This document shows, one piece after another, positions 41,731-54,209 of a DNA stretch of 64,000 nucleotides. Both the position numbers and the translations under genes were made by a program. The stretch lies in assembly GCA_025765615.1 (NCBI GenBank), contig JAIVFJ010000082.1:62001-126000 (forward strand). The letters run 5' to 3'. Position 1 is the stretch's first letter, and each line of letters begins with the position of its first letter. The notes beneath the pieces are model-generated. The model saw only the letters and a list, made by a program, of their open reading frames with translations, was not told the origin of the DNA and did not search any database. This DNA is from Zopfochytrium polystomum. Lineage: Eukaryota; Chytridiomycota; Chytridiomycetes; Chytridiales; Chytridiaceae.

Positions 41731-44162
41731 TACAACATCAAACATCATCTTCCACTTAGGGGGGAGGATTCTAGGGATAAGTGAAAGATGATCACCGGCA
41801 CTGTATTGCCAATTAGATGGAGAATGCTTGGAATAAGTGAACGATGATCATCAGCGCAGAGTTGCAAAGTGGTCTCAGCATGGATTGGCACCAACTTGGC
41901 ATGGTCTTCTTGGTGCCAGGCTGCTGCCTAGGAAAACACTCTATCTATTTTAGCCAAATGAATCTGGACTCAGGATTCGAACTATGGAATACACTATTAT
42001 TGCTGGGCTTACTTGACCCTGGCTAGGGACCTCAACTCACACATATTGACTGCTTCAGCTTTTATACACAGACATACTAACACACTACTCCAGGTCCCAC
42101 ATCACAGGAAATTCGACAGCCATACCTGAGTCCTCACCTCAATTGCATCACTCTGATGAATTATCCTAACCAACTTCTGTGACAAAACACAATGTTCCTT
42201 GAAATAACTTTTGCCTCATTCCGAGGAGTATCAACGTTTATCTTTATTGGACACTCAACACTAACACTTTTTCAGAGCAAACTATAAACAAGCTCAACCT
42301 TGCAAGATTGCTGAAGTTCCATTCTCATCTGAGATTCTTCCTTAGCCGAACCAAATCTAACTGACTCTAGATTTCAAACTGCTCTTAATAGAGTCACTCC
42401 AGAACAGCTATGTTCTTTGAATGCCTCATGCATTCATCCAGCATGCATTCATGCAGCATAACCAGGATCTGGAAGCTTCAGAGATTGCCCTCAACTTTTG
42501 TAATCTGACCAGAAACTTTGTGGTTTTGGCTTGGATGTTAGACTTGACAAAAACATTCTGCTGATTCTTTAACGAGGCAGAGTAGAAGACATCAGGCGAA
42601 GTCTTTGTTCCCTTTGCTTGCACTAGCACTCTCCTACCAGCATAAATTCCACAACATCACTTGGAGACTAAAGGCATCAAGCAATCAAACTCTGTGGAAA
42701 CATCTGGATATACTAACTCTCACTAATGCTTTCTACCACTAACTTTGCCTCTATCTTTATTCTCCACTCTAGACCAACAAAAGCAAAAATCAACCACCTC
42801 ACATACAGTTACAATTACCATATCATCAAACTATTCAAACCTCAGCAGTATCAGCAAAATTCAGGAAACCTTCAACTATTCATACCTGCAGATCAGCTTC
42901 AGAAACAACACCAACATCACCACTTTGCTCCATTCAGTCACCAGTCACCTTGAACCATCTTTGAACTTGAATTTTGCCAGTTGAACAAGTTGAATTGGAA
43001 TTGCTTTCAGTTTTCTGCAGTCTCAACAAAGTCAGACAAAGTATCAACCATTCCCCACAGCAGAGTCACTCCAGAAAACAACAACTTCCTCCATTCAGTC
43101 AGCATTCAACTTCAGCAATCAGAATTGGAAGAAGTCAAACTGGAATTGGTAAAACGTATCAACCACATGGTAATCCACAGCGAAAGTGAATCGGATAACG
43201 GTGTACAGCTCTGGTGTTGGAGGTGACGGCACGACGGGTTGGATTCCGTGCTACTGCAATTAACGTCACCCCCAGTGGGCCTTACTGGGAGCACTATAGG
43301 CATGACTGTGGAAGGCCGGACCGATGTGGCAGACCGGCAATGTGAAATCAACTGAAGGCCCACGAACACCGAAGTCCCAGCTTGTAGGCTAGTGTGGCCT
43401 GGACCTGTGTCAGAGGAGGTGGAGTCCTGAGCAGGGAGCCCATTCCGCAAGGAGTACCAACCAGGAGACAGTTATTCTTCTGATGTGCCCAGGCGAGACG
43501 CAGGGGAAAGCGTTGAGGGCAAGCTGTGTATGGGGGAGTGGTCGCCTCGCCTCATAGGGTACTGGGGGGAGCCCAGACCAGCATCGTGCGGAAGGCTCAC
43601 CTGTGCAGAGTTTTCTCTCGTGCTTTCTTTTGTGTGCAGGGTATCTTAGAAAATCTGAACTAATTTTCCCTAAAGTTTCTTAAAGTTAAAACCATCACAA
43701 GTAGATTCTATTTCTCTACAACCACAAAACAAACATAGCACTTTAAAGTTTGGAATCCACCACAAACTTCTTACCTTCAGTGTACACATTCAGGCCAACT
43801 GTGTTTGACAAGCACACCTTGCCCAGACCCTTGTATATGTGCAGACAGCTTTTGAAGTTATTGAACAACCCACGAATGTCAACAAAACCTGGAACATATG
43901 GGCCTACAAGGTCAAACTTTGTGAAGACAGCAGCATTGAGTGCTTCTATGCACAGCTCTTGGCTAAGGGCCCCACTTAGTGTCATTGCATTTATATTCAG
44001 AATACTCACCCACCTTTTGTCCTAATCAATAGTCTTTGTTAACTCACTGAAATGGCTGCCTGAATCAACTGGGACACTGGCACAGTGGATATCAGCAACA
44101 CATACCTCAACAGCATATTTTATATGCCAAATCTGCATCGAGCAGTTCATTACCACCGCACT

Positions 44163-44383
44163 TGTTATGAATCACCCTCTGGAAACCTCCGGAACCTTCT
44201 AGAACATTCCTTCATGGAACCTTGTGGAACCCTCTGGAACCTTCTTTGCTTTCCTGACTTGTCGTGTTATCATTGGTATCACTGTATTACTAATTGCTCT
44301 TTTTGGAACTTCCTTTGAGTCTTGACAAGGAAGATCTCAAAAGTTCCTTCTCTGCCTTGTCCTGTCCTGCCCTGTTCCTGACA
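44163..44383 (+). mobile_element. Gypsy solo LTR in copia unit 2
   Basis: Unit-2 counterpart of 37990-38210 with the same GCACT flanks, carried along by the duplication. Confidence 0.92.
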
Positions 44384-44680
44384 GCACTGACTGCTGGAGT
44401 TGAACAGCCACCAAAATCAAACAGTTGACAGGAAAGTGCAAACTTCTGGGATTTCTGCATCCTCCTTTGTCAGATTAACTCATCATCCACAATGCAAGCT
44501 AAGTTAACAAAATTTGTTTTTGGTGATTCTGGCAAAAACTTCTTCTGCCATTGCCTTGCCTAATCTTTTTTACATACTCTGCAAAATGGGAGCAATGAAA
44601 ACCATCCTCAATATGCAGCTGGAACATCAACATGACAGAATCTTCTTACACAAGAAAGTCTGTAGCAAGGAGTTAATCCA

Positions 44681-45520
44681 GTGCCATGCAAACACTATCA
44701 ACAACCCCACTGCAGTAACTGGCCTTCCCAGTCGTCTCTCAATCTTCAGCCACGCAGGATCGACAAAGCAACTGCAGATCAGAGACTGTACCAGGCAATA
44801 CATGATGGCATCAACTACCTTGCAACACACAGGCGACCAGACCTTGCCCCAGCAGTTTCATATCTTGGTGCCTTCAGCAAGGACCCTAGCGAGCAACACA
44901 TGAAGATCCTTATTCTGGTTCTCGAATATCTCAATGGTAATAGTGAGTATGGTTTATTCTATTCTCGCAACTGCACAGATATAGCCGGTTACTCCGTCGC
45001 TGCCCATGGTGTCCACTCAGATGGGAAATCACAGCCTGGCTACTATGTTCTATTTGGAGGAACAGCTATTAGTTGGACATCTCTTCAGAGCAGTACTGTC
45101 ATGCTGTCACCGCAGGAAGCTGAATATGTAGCTGTGTCTGAACTGGGACGAGAACTTAAGGCACTATCCCAACTCTACTCAGCACTTCAACTTCTGTCTC
45201 CAACTCCACTTGTCATCTACACTGACAACAGCAGTGTGATCAACCTCAGTTCAAATGATCTTTACACCAATCAGTCAAAACATATCATGGTAAAGTATCA
45301 TTATATTCAAGAACTTGTGGAACAAAAGGTAGTACGGCTTGAATGGATTGCTGGAGGAGAACAGCCTGCATACTATATGACAAAATCTCTCTCAGCTGCT
45401 CTCAGTGAATACCATCTGAGTAGCACTGGTCTGTTTCCTCTGATTCATTTTTTCTTATCTGTGAAGCTGTTTTCTTCTTTGTTCTTTTTCATTACTTTGA
45501 CTCATTTCTTTTACCTCTGA
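44681..45520 (+). CDS. Copia RNase H domain (unit 2)
   Basis: Identical translation to 38508-39347. Confidence 0.85.
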   Translation: MPCKHYQQPHCSNWPSQSSLNLQPRRIDKATADQRLYQAIHDGINYLATHRRPDLAPAVSYLGAFSKDPSEQHMKILILVLEYLNGNSEYGLFYSRNCTDIAGYSVAAHGVHSDGKSQPGYYVLFGGTAISWTSLQSSTVMLSPQEAEYVAVSELGRELKALSQLYSALQLLSPTPLVIYTDNSSVINLSSNDLYTNQSKHIMVKYHYIQELVEQKVVRLEWIAGGEQPAYYMTKSLSAALSEYHLSSTGLFPLIHFFLSVKLFSSLFFFITLTHFFYL

Positions 45521-45703
45521 AGTTCAATATGTGCCCCCATCCATTTTTGTTAGTGTGGTCTGTTCTTTCTGTTCTGCCATCCGATGGCCTGTCATACCTG
45601 TTTGTGATTCTTCTTTCTCTGGTGTACGGTTTCCTTAAGTTGACTATGGCTTAAGGTTTTCCTCCGTGCCGGCCTTTGCTCCTGCCCACAGCTTAGGGGG
45701 GAG

Positions 45704-45932
45704 TGTTAGTTTTGGGTCTTTTGGTGTAAGCAGTGTGCAGGAGCTTTGACCTGATACTGCTCTGCAAGGATGACTTGCAGCATTTTGCAAGTGATGGTCC
45801 TTGTAACAGTTTTGTATAAAGACAAACACAAGACTGACAGAAGCCAAGATCAACCTCCCACCACCACCACCTTCAGTAGTGTACACCACAGCAGCCCAAC
45901 CCATCAATCAGCCACCATAGCAAATTCTTTCA
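45704..45932 (+). repeat. Copia LTR C
   Basis: 3' LTR of the dimer, ending AATTCTTTCA and followed by the TGACA target duplication and host gag. Confidence 0.93.
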
Positions 45933-45937
45933 TGACA

Positions 45938-46580
45938 AACATCCTGCGTTCTGCCATCATCCACAAAGCAAGGGAAACGCTGCCTGGACATGAAATCTTC
46001 TCTGGTGTTCGTCAAAATTTTCTCAAGGGGCTGTCAGGCTACGCCAACACCAGCGATCTCGTCAAGGAGTTGACAAACTGCCACACGCTGTACCAGCAAA
46101 GCAAAGAGAAGAACAGCAGACACTCTGCTCACCATGGCACTTCTGAGATGGAAACAGCTGCTTCAGCAAAGACCTCAGTGGCAACCAAGAAGCGCAAGAT
46201 CAGTGAGGCACTCAACAGCAAGCCTACTTGTGACCTTCATGGAATCTGGGTCTCACACTCTCGCTAGGAATGCCTCAAGTTCCCTCACGGGAAGTCAGAG
46301 CCAGCTTGCCCTGCAAAGAAGGCCAAGGGCAAGCAGCCTGCACACGCCAAAGAAGCCAAGGCCACGCCAGCTGATTCCAAGAAAGCTACTGAGACTGCCA
46401 AGATTGCATGTGAGGTGGCCGCTAAAGAACACCACCAAGCCTCTTGCGCAGCCTCTGAGGACTCTCCTCCCACAAATGCTACAGGATGGATACTCCACCA
46501 CCACCTCCTGAAGCAGAAGACGTCGAAATGTTGGAGCTCAGTACTGAGGGTGCTGCACGCCTTGCAGACACTTCAGCTCT
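45938..46580 (+). pseudogene. Host copia gag, C-terminal part
   Basis: Gag resumes with ILRSAIIHKARETLPGHEIF, then LKGLSGYANTSDLVKEL. A zinc-finger-like TCDLHGIWVSHS is followed by a TAG stop at 46265-46267 and ECLKFPHGK, so the Cys/His cluster is broken. A Lys/Ala-rich basic tail follows. The frame overlaps the start of pol, which lies in the -1 frame. Confidence 0.7.
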
Positions 46581-48753
46581 AGACGACTTCCTTTCAGTAG
46601 AAAGGGCACTTGCGGCACGGGAGTTTGAAATTGGAACATGCCAGGCTGTTGAGGTGGAGGAGGAATTTGAAGTGGAACTCACAGTTACACTTCTTGATGG
46701 CAGAATTGATCCAGACTGGATCACTGACAACATTGTCTCAAACGTCGGCTACAAAGTGATGTACGAATCTGGACGTTTCCTCTACCGCAACGTCACCTAC
46801 CGCTGCATCTACGAGACTGCGCTGATGGCAAGACTTGCTGGCAGCAACCCACACCAGGTCATCCTTGACTCTGGGGCTTCCAGGACAATGTCGCCTTGTG
46901 AAGAGCACTTCACAAACTTGCGGCCCACCTCCCAGCAGATCAAAACAGCTGACAGCTTTACAACTGCCACTGGAGTGGGCGACTTCACCCTGTTCGTTAA
47001 CGGAAGAGCTCTCGTCATGAGGAACTCACTCTATGTGCCAGAGTTCTCAGACACTCTACTCTCGGTTCAGCAAATCGTGCGGCAGACAGGTCACAACGTG
47101 ACTTTCACAGCAGACACAGCCCTATTGCATCCTCGGGTACATGGTTCAGACTTTACCATTGCTCACAGGGACACAGGGAATGTCTATGTTGTGGACCCTT
47201 CTCTTCTGACGGGACATACTGGTCTCGACAGGGCAGAACTTGGAAGGGACGCGCCGACTCCTTCGGGGGACGCCCCAGGTGAGTCGCAACAGCAAACTGC
47301 TCCTTTGCAAACTGCAACCCCAACTTTAAGTCAAACTGACCCAGACCCTTTACCAAACCCTCAGAACATTGAAGCAGTCCGAGCTCTTCACAAGAAATTT
47401 GGTCACCTGTCTTTATCTTCTTTGAAGCGTACTTGGTCAAATCTGAATAAAGTTGGTCATTCATTTTTCCTCATTCATGACATTCCCTGCGTGACATGTG
47501 ATGTTGGGAAATTGAAAGCTTCGCCTATCCACTCCACTTCCAGACCAAACACCACACTGCTTGGTCGTTTACACACTGATGCTGTCCCACTGCCCGCACG
47601 TGGACACCATGGTGAAAAACATTGGCAACTGGTTGTGGAAGAGTCAACCCGTTGGCGTGACATTGAGTTCCTCAACTCTTTGTCCAACGCGCCGACAAGA
47701 TTCTGGTCTACGATCAAAAGGTTTGAACAACAACATGGCAAACATATCACATCTGTGCGCTGTGACAGGGGGGAAATCTTCAAAGATGGAGAATTCAAAA
47801 CTTGGGCCAATACTCGGCACCCTCCTATTGTTTTAGAACCTAGTCCTGCATTCACCAAGGAATTCAATGGGCTGGTAGAACGTCAGGTCAACACTCTCAA
47901 AGACATGGCACACTGCATGCTCTTAGAGTCACAATTGCCCCACTCTTTCTTTGTGTATGCAGTCCGCTACGCAGCATACATCAAGAACAGGGTTTACCAC
48001 TCTTACACTAAGAAAACACCTTACGAAGCTTGGTACGGTGAAAAGCCAAATGTTGATCACATCCGCACCTTTGGCTGTTTGGTTATCCACCGTATCCCAA
48101 AGGAAAAGCGAACGCTTAAACATCCTGACAAAGGGGCGCCAGGCATATTCTTAGGGTATAAAGGAAACACTCTTCCAGTAGTCTACGACTTGAAAACCCA
48201 GAGAATATCGGAACACTTCCATGTCTCCTTTCACGAAAATGTTTTTCCTGGCATTGTGCGGAACTGGAGACGGTTCCTTCATGACTCCCGCTTGAAGGAA
48301 TGGGGACCAGTCCAACCCACAGCTCAGGATTTCCAATATCTTTCCTCCTTGTTGCATACCCCCGCTATGTCCACTGACCCAGATGTGGCACATCCTGACG
48401 CTCTGTTTGACTCACAAGAAGATGATGTACCACCTGCAGAATCACAGGGGGGAGATCTACAGCCGGGTATGCTATACGACGCATCTGATTCTGAACCAGA
48501 GTCAATACCTGATGAACAGGAAATCCCTCCTAGGGAGCGCTCAACTTCCCCTGACATTCTAGCTTTGCCAGAGTCAACAGGGGAGGCAACAAATCCCCCA
48601 ATCATACCACAAGAGCCATCAGGTTTACGTGACTACCTGGCATTGAAGGCAAACCTTTGTAAACTACGAACAAAACCATCAATTGCCACAAGTCCTTCCA
48701 CTTACAGTCGGAAAACACTCCGCGCTTTAACTGCAAGAATTCGTAAAATATGA
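46486..48753 (+). CDS. Host copia Pol: protease and integrase
   Basis: A 755-codon open frame from an ATG overlaps gag. Order of domains: acidic N-terminus; aspartic protease VILDSGASRTMS (residues about 125-136); GAG-pre-integrase zinc-binding part HKKFGHLSLSSLKRTW with CVTCDVGKLKASP (about 302-350); integrase core with Asp in LHTDAVPLP, Asp in VRCDRGEIF and Glu in FNGLVERQVNTLKDM (about 360-480); then TPYEAWYGEKPNVDHIRTFG and GIFLGYKGN, typical of copia. The frame ends at a TGA (48751-48753), but the same frame continues as RT. It cuts the polyprotein, makes new DNA copies integrate, and is the best preserved pol in the window. Confidence 0.9.
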   Translation: MDTPPPPPEAEDVEMLELSTEGAARLADTSALDDFLSVERALAAREFEIGTCQAVEVEEEFEVELTVTLLDGRIDPDWITDNIVSNVGYKVMYESGRFLYRNVTYRCIYETALMARLAGSNPHQVILDSGASRTMSPCEEHFTNLRPTSQQIKTADSFTTATGVGDFTLFVNGRALVMRNSLYVPEFSDTLLSVQQIVRQTGHNVTFTADTALLHPRVHGSDFTIAHRDTGNVYVVDPSLLTGHTGLDRAELGRDAPTPSGDAPGESQQQTAPLQTATPTLSQTDPDPLPNPQNIEAVRALHKKFGHLSLSSLKRTWSNLNKVGHSFFLIHDIPCVTCDVGKLKASPIHSTSRPNTTLLGRLHTDAVPLPARGHHGEKHWQLVVEESTRWRDIEFLNSLSNAPTRFWSTIKRFEQQHGKHITSVRCDRGEIFKDGEFKTWANTRHPPIVLEPSPAFTKEFNGLVERQVNTLKDMAHCMLLESQLPHSFFVYAVRYAAYIKNRVYHSYTKKTPYEAWYGEKPNVDHIRTFGCLVIHRIPKEKRTLKHPDKGAPGIFLGYKGNTLPVVYDLKTQRISEHFHVSFHENVFPGIVRNWRRFLHDSRLKEWGPVQPTAQDFQYLSSLLHTPAMSTDPDVAHPDALFDSQEDDVPPAESQGGDLQPGMLYDASDSEPESIPDEQEIPPRERSTSPDILALPESTGEATNPPIIPQEPSGLRDYLALKANLCKLRTKPSIATSPSTYSRKTLRALTARIRKI

Positions 48754-49231
48754 ATAGCACGGGGACAATTTCGTGAACTCTACCAAACACTCAAAGCGTA
48801 CACTGTGCTTGAGCCGGAGGAAGTCACAGCATATCCAACAGAAAGGATCCACCAGTGGGACTTACCGCCACTCCCTGCTTCGCATAAAGAGGCCATGCGT
48901 TCTCCTTTTGCAAAGTATTGGAAGGCAGCTCAACTCTCAGAGATCAATTCAATCATGTCAAAGCATGTCTGGGACTTAGTGGCTCGACCTAGAGGGCGTA
49001 AGATTCTCAAGCCCAAATGGGTTTTTGCCTACAAGTTTGACAGTGAAGGGTACCTTGAACGCTTCAAGGCTCGCCTTGTTGGTCGGGGTTACACTCAGAT
49101 CTTTGGTCAGGACTACAATGAGACCTTCTCCCCTGTCGTCCGCAGCTCCTCCATAAGGGCAATCCTTGCTATCTCGTTGCTGTTTGACCTCATACTTGCA
49201 GGCCTTGATGTTGAAACCACATACTTGAACG
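48754..49231 (+). pseudogene. Host copia reverse transcriptase, truncated by LTR D
   Basis: In the same frame as pol after one stop, RT begins with LPASHKEAMRSPFAKYWKAA, then ILKPKWVFAYKFDSEGYLER, KARLVGRGYTQIFGQDYNET and FSPVVRSSSIRAILAI. It stops at GLDVETTYLN, just before the first catalytic-core motifs, where LTR D begins at 49232. The YVDD box and RNase H are not found after the insertion. Confidence 0.88.
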
Positions 49232-49470
49232 TGTTAGTTTTGGGTCTTTTGGTGTAAGCAGTGTGCAGGAGCTTTGACCTGATACTGCTCTGCAAGGATG
49301 ACTTGCAGCATTTTGCAAGTGATGGTCCTTGTAACAGTTTTGTATAAAGACAAACACAAGACTGATAGAAGCCAAGATCAACCTCCCACCACCACCACCT
49401 TCAGTAGTGTACTACCTCCATCTCCACAGCAGCACAACCCATAGACAATCCAGCCCAACGAATTCTTTCA
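49232..49470 (+). repeat. Copia LTR D
   Basis: 239 bp, TGTTAGTTTTGGG to AATTCTTTCA, with GTAACAGTTTTGTA at 49331-49344 and its complement right after the LTR at 49471-49484. Confidence 0.92.
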
Positions 49471-50179
49471 TACAAAACTGTTACCCATCCCAATCACATT
49501 CCCCTTGGTTCCAGCCAGATCCAATCAGTAGAAGGGGTTGTACGCTTTTCAGATCTGCCAACTTTGCGGACCGATCACGGGCGCTACAGAAATTGTACAG
49601 CAATTCTGCTACTACCATTGGAAAGCTCTTGATCTCCTCTTTCCAATGAACCCACCTGATCTCGGATCGGACGCTCCTACGTTGCGTACACCGCCTCCAA
49701 AGTCGTCGCCCACTTTTCCAACTTCAACCTCAATTTGCTGGCCTTCCAGACCTCCCCCAGCCAATCCCAAGCTATCATTGGAAAGGCCTGCTTCTGGACT
49801 ACACAACTGTCACCGGCGGTATCCCAAAATCACTCTCCTTTGTGATAAGCGCCCCCTTTTTCCATTCAGGGTCACCAGATTACCTCCAACCTCCACACCA
49901 TTAATTTTTGATTTTTTGTCCCCAATTGGAGACAACAACCACCCCCTACCTGACACACACCAAGCTAACAAACCAACTTTTCATCTCTTGCAACACCACC
50001 TTCACAACACACCCAAAATCCAACGAAATCCCTTCAAACTTGGCACACATAATCGTCCTGAGAAAACAACATGACTGCTGACTCAACCAAAGCAGAATGA
50101 TGCAGTTGATCCACTAGACCTCCGCGACACTGGAACCTGTCTCATCAGAGATGGACCATTCTAAGGATAGAGATTCCAA

Positions 50180-51007
50180 TTGGTGCCTCCGTCTTGTGGA
50201 TCAGAGAAAGTAACTTGGTTTCCTGGTGCACAGAACCAGAATGCACATTGCTGTCTAATCATTCGTCACCACATCTATCGAGCCCTCACCCAAATCACAC
50301 CTGGTCGAAACTTCACTTACGAATTGGTTGGCGAATTGGGAATAATTTGCCGCACAGCAGACCAGGGACTTGCAAAGGAGATCATTGACGACTTTGAATG
50401 CATCAAAATGGAACCAACTGAAGCCTCAGTTGCCTTCATTACCCAATTCACTGAAGCGTACCATCAAGTCGACAGCTTTGCAAAGTCAGCAGCTGTAGAA
50501 CTTCTCCATCATATTCGCCCTTTCCAACAAGTTGTTCGAATCTTTGTTGGCTCACTGGACCAAAGCCTGTTGGATATGGGGAAAGGAAAAGTTTTTTATG
50601 TTGTCAGCAACTCAGGTCCTCAGATAACAAGTTTAGCCAAACTAACCTCACTCTTCAAAAACCTGTTTGACAAAACAAATATGATAAGTAACACATCTAG
50701 TTGGCCAATCAAATCCACAATCACTCAGCTACTACTGCACCAGAAATCACCACACCAACTGTTACTATCCTGGTTATCTGCTTCTTCATATCAATTGAAG
50801 AACAAACAGCAGAGGTCCTCAAAACCCAACTTGCTCCATCAACTAATAATCAATCTGCTAAGTGTTTTGCTCTTCTCTTTTGATATGCATCAAAGTAACT
50901 GCCTTTACCCTCTCAACATTCAGCCATGCAGTCTCCTGTCAGTAATGATTCATCATTCCATGAACATCAACACAGGCATTTCAGTTTTTGGAGACCTGCA
51001 CCACTAA
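50180..51007 (+). pseudogene. Copia Gag-like frame of older element
   Basis: This frame includes the segment deleted in the dimer units: VTWFPGAQNQNAHCCLIIRH, then FTYELVGELGIICRTADQG, leading into LAKEIIDDFECIKMEP. The 5' ATG frame is disrupted by small deletions near 50090. It links the shortened Gag at 34186 to the intact one at 63526. Confidence 0.65.
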
Positions 51008-52911
51008 CAACTGTCCCTGTGCCCTTTTAATAATACTTACTCATTTTCAACAGGGCCTAACAAATTAGGAATTAATGATATGGTGTTTTCCTCGTCTATC
51101 AACCCATGGAGTTGGCGGTTCAATTTCTGGATTCCCTGATACAATTATCATTGACATGGCCACCTTTTGAGAGCAGAGTGTTTTCAACCACACTGAAACC
51201 CTCACCATCAAACATATTAGTGATTGGGATGACCAATAGTTATGCAAGTGCCAACCCTCACAACCATGGCAACCTTGTGCAATTTCCTCATGACTTTGGA
51301 CTCTGTTACATCAGGCTAAGCCTCTCTTTATCTTTGCTCACATAACTTCAGCTAAAGACAATTTGCTGTCCATTCATTGATAGAACAAGGACTGGTTGAG
51401 TAGTTTAACCATCCTCTAACCACTTTGCCAGTGCAATATCAAACATCATCTTCCACTTATGGGGGAGGATGCTAGGGATAAGTGAAAGATGATCATCAGC
51501 ACTGTATTGCCAATTAGATGGAGGATGCTTGGAATAAGTGAACAATGATCATCAGCACAGAATTGCAAAGTGGTCTCAGCATGGATCGGCACCAACTTGG
51601 CATGGTCTTCTTGGTGCCAAGCTGCTGGCTTGGGAAAACACTCTATCTATTTTGGCCAAATGAATCTGGACTCAGGATTTGAACTATGGAATACCGTTTT
51701 ATTGCTTGGCTTACTTGATCCTGGCTAGGGACCTTAACTCACACATATTGACTGCTTCAGCTTTTACACACAGACATACTAACACACTACACCAAGTCCC
51801 ACATCACAGGAAATTCCACTGCCATACCTGAGTCTTCACCTCAATTGCATCACTCTGATGAATTATCCTAACCAACTTCTCTGACACAACACAATGTTCC
51901 TTGAAAATAACTTTTGGCTCATTCCAAGGAGTATCAACGTTTATCTTCATTGGACACTCAACACAAACACTTTTTCAGAGCAAACTATAAACAAGCTCAA
52001 CCTTGCAAGATTGCTGAAGTTCCATTCTCATCTGAGATTCTTCCTTTGCTGAACCAAATCTAACTGACTCTAGATTTCAAACTGCTCTTAATAGAGTCAC
52101 TCCAGAATAGCTATGTTCTTTGAATGCCTCATTCATTCATGCAGTATAACCAGGATCTGGAAGCTTCAGAGATTGCCCTCAACGTTTGTAATCTGACCAG
52201 AAACTTAGTGGTTCTGGCTTGGATGTTAGACTTGACAAAAACATTCTGCTGATTCTTTAACGAGGCAGAGTAGAAGACATCAGGCTAAGTCTTTGTTCCC
52301 TTTGCTTGCACTAACACTCTTCTACCAGCATTAATTCACCACAACATCACTTGGAGACTGAAGGCAAATCATCATCAAACAGTCAAGCTCTGTGGAAACA
52401 TCTGGATATACTAACTCTCACTAATGCTTTCTACCACTAACTTTGTCTCTATCTTTATTCTCCACTCTAGACCAACAAAAACAATAATCAATCACTTCAT
52501 AGTCAAACAGTCACAATTACCACATCATCAAACTAATCAATATGCAGCAGTCTCAGCAAAATTCAGGAAAATCTTCAACCATTCATTACCGCAGATCAGC
52601 TTCAGAAACAACACCAACATCACCACTTTGCTCCATTCAGTCACCAGTCACCTTGAACCATCTTTGAACCTGAATTTTGCCAGTTGAACAAGTTGAATTG
52701 GAATTGCTTTCAGTTTTCTGCAGCCTCAACAAAGTCAGACAAAGCATCAACCATTCCCCACAGCAGAGCCACTCCAGAAAACAACAACTTCCTCCATTCG
52801 GTCAGCATTCAGCTTCAGCAATCAGAATTGGAAGAAGTTAAACTGGAATTGGTAAAAAGTATCAACCACATAGTAATCCACAGCGAAAGTGAATCGGATA
52901 ACAGTGTACAG

Positions 52912-53320
52912 CTCTGGTGTTGGAGGTGACGGCACGACAGGTTGGATTCCGTGCTACTGCAATTAACGTCACCCCCAGTGGGCCTTACTGGGAGCACTAT
53001 AGGCATGACTGTGGAAGGCTGGACCGATGTGGCAGACCGGCAATGTGAAATCAACCAAAGGCCCACGAACACTGAAGTCCCAGCTTGTAGGCTAGTGTGG
53101 CCTGGACCTGTGTCAGAGGAGGTGGAGTCCTGAGCTGAGAGCCCATTCCGCAAGGAGTACCAACCAGGAGACAGTTATTCTCCTGATGTGCCCAGGCGAG
53201 ACGCGGAGGAAAGCGTTGAGGGCAAGCTGTGTATGGGGGAGTGGTCGCCTCGCCTCATAGGGTACTGGGGGGAGCCCAGACCAGCATCGTGCAGAAGGCT
53301 CACCTGTGCAGAGTTTTCTC
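52912..53320 (+). repeat. GC-rich block, third copy
   Basis: Counterpart of 37017-37440, differing by a few substitutions. No protein was recognised. Confidence 0.55.
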
Positions 53321-53901
53321 TCGTGCTTTCTTTTTGTGTGCAGGGTATCTTAGAAAATCTGAACTAATTTTCCCTAAAGTTTCTTAAAGTTAAAACCATC
53401 ACAAGTAGATTCTATTTCTCTACAACCACAAAACAAACATAACACTTTAAAATTTGGAATCCACCACAAACTTCTTACCTTCAGGCGAAATTCCATCAGA
53501 ACCGCACCAGCTGTTGGCACCATCTGACAACTCTGCAAAGTACAGCTTTTGAAGTTATTGAACAACCCACGAATGTCAACAAAACCTGGAACAAATGGGC
53601 CTACAAGGTCAAACTTTGTGAAGACAGCAGCATTGAGTGCTTCTATGCACAGCTCATGGCTAAGGGCCCCACTTAGTGTCATTGCATTTATATTCAGAAT
53701 ACTCACTCAACTCCTGTCCAAATCAATAGTCCTTGTTAACTCACGGAAATGGCTGCCTGAATCAACTGGGTCACTGACACAGTTGATATCAGCAACACGT
53801 ACCTCAACAGCATATTTTATGTGCCAATCCGCATTGAGCAGTTCATTACCACTGCACTGACTGCTGGAGTTGAACAGCCACCTAAATCAAACAGTTGTCA
53901 G

Positions 53902-54209
53902 TGTCAGGAACAGGGCAGGACAGAACCAGGCAGACAAGGAACTGAGAGGAGGGATGATTGTATTGGAAACAATAATTCACTTGAGGGATGGGACAGGTCC
54001 CCCATCCCCCTTTTATACCTTTTGAGAGTCTTCCTTGTCAAGTCTCAAAGAAAGTTCCAGAAAGAGCAATTAGTAATACAATGATACCAATGATACCAAT
54101 GACAACAAGACAAGTCAGGAAAGAAAAGAAGGTTCCAGAAGGTTCCACAAGGTTCTATGAAGGAATGTTCTAGAAGGTTTCAGAGGTTTCCAGAGGGTGA
54201 TTCATAACA
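53902..54209 (-). mobile_element. Gypsy solo LTR in older copia element
   Basis: A 308-bp gypsy LTR in minus orientation (TGTCAGGAACAGG to TTCATAACA) is flanked by GTCAG at 53897-53901 and 54210-54214. The corresponding position in the dimer units (38249-38262) is an empty site. Confidence 0.92.

Larger units (their letters stand above)
33358..45932 (+). mobile_element. Three-LTR tandem dimer of a non-autonomous copia element
   Basis: LTR A (33358-33586), internal, LTR B (39531-39759), internal, LTR C (45704-45932). The unit repeats at exactly 6,173 bp and the two units looked identical wherever compared. TSD TGACA flanks the whole structure (33353-33357 and 45933-45937), so it behaves as one insertion in the gag of an older copia element. 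The internal region has a gag-like frame at the start and a copia RNase H at the end, with no protease, integrase or RT between. PPT-like TTAGGGGGGAG precedes LTRs B and C. Unequal LTR recombination between sister copies would make this arrangement; assembly duplication must be excluded. Confidence 0.9.
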
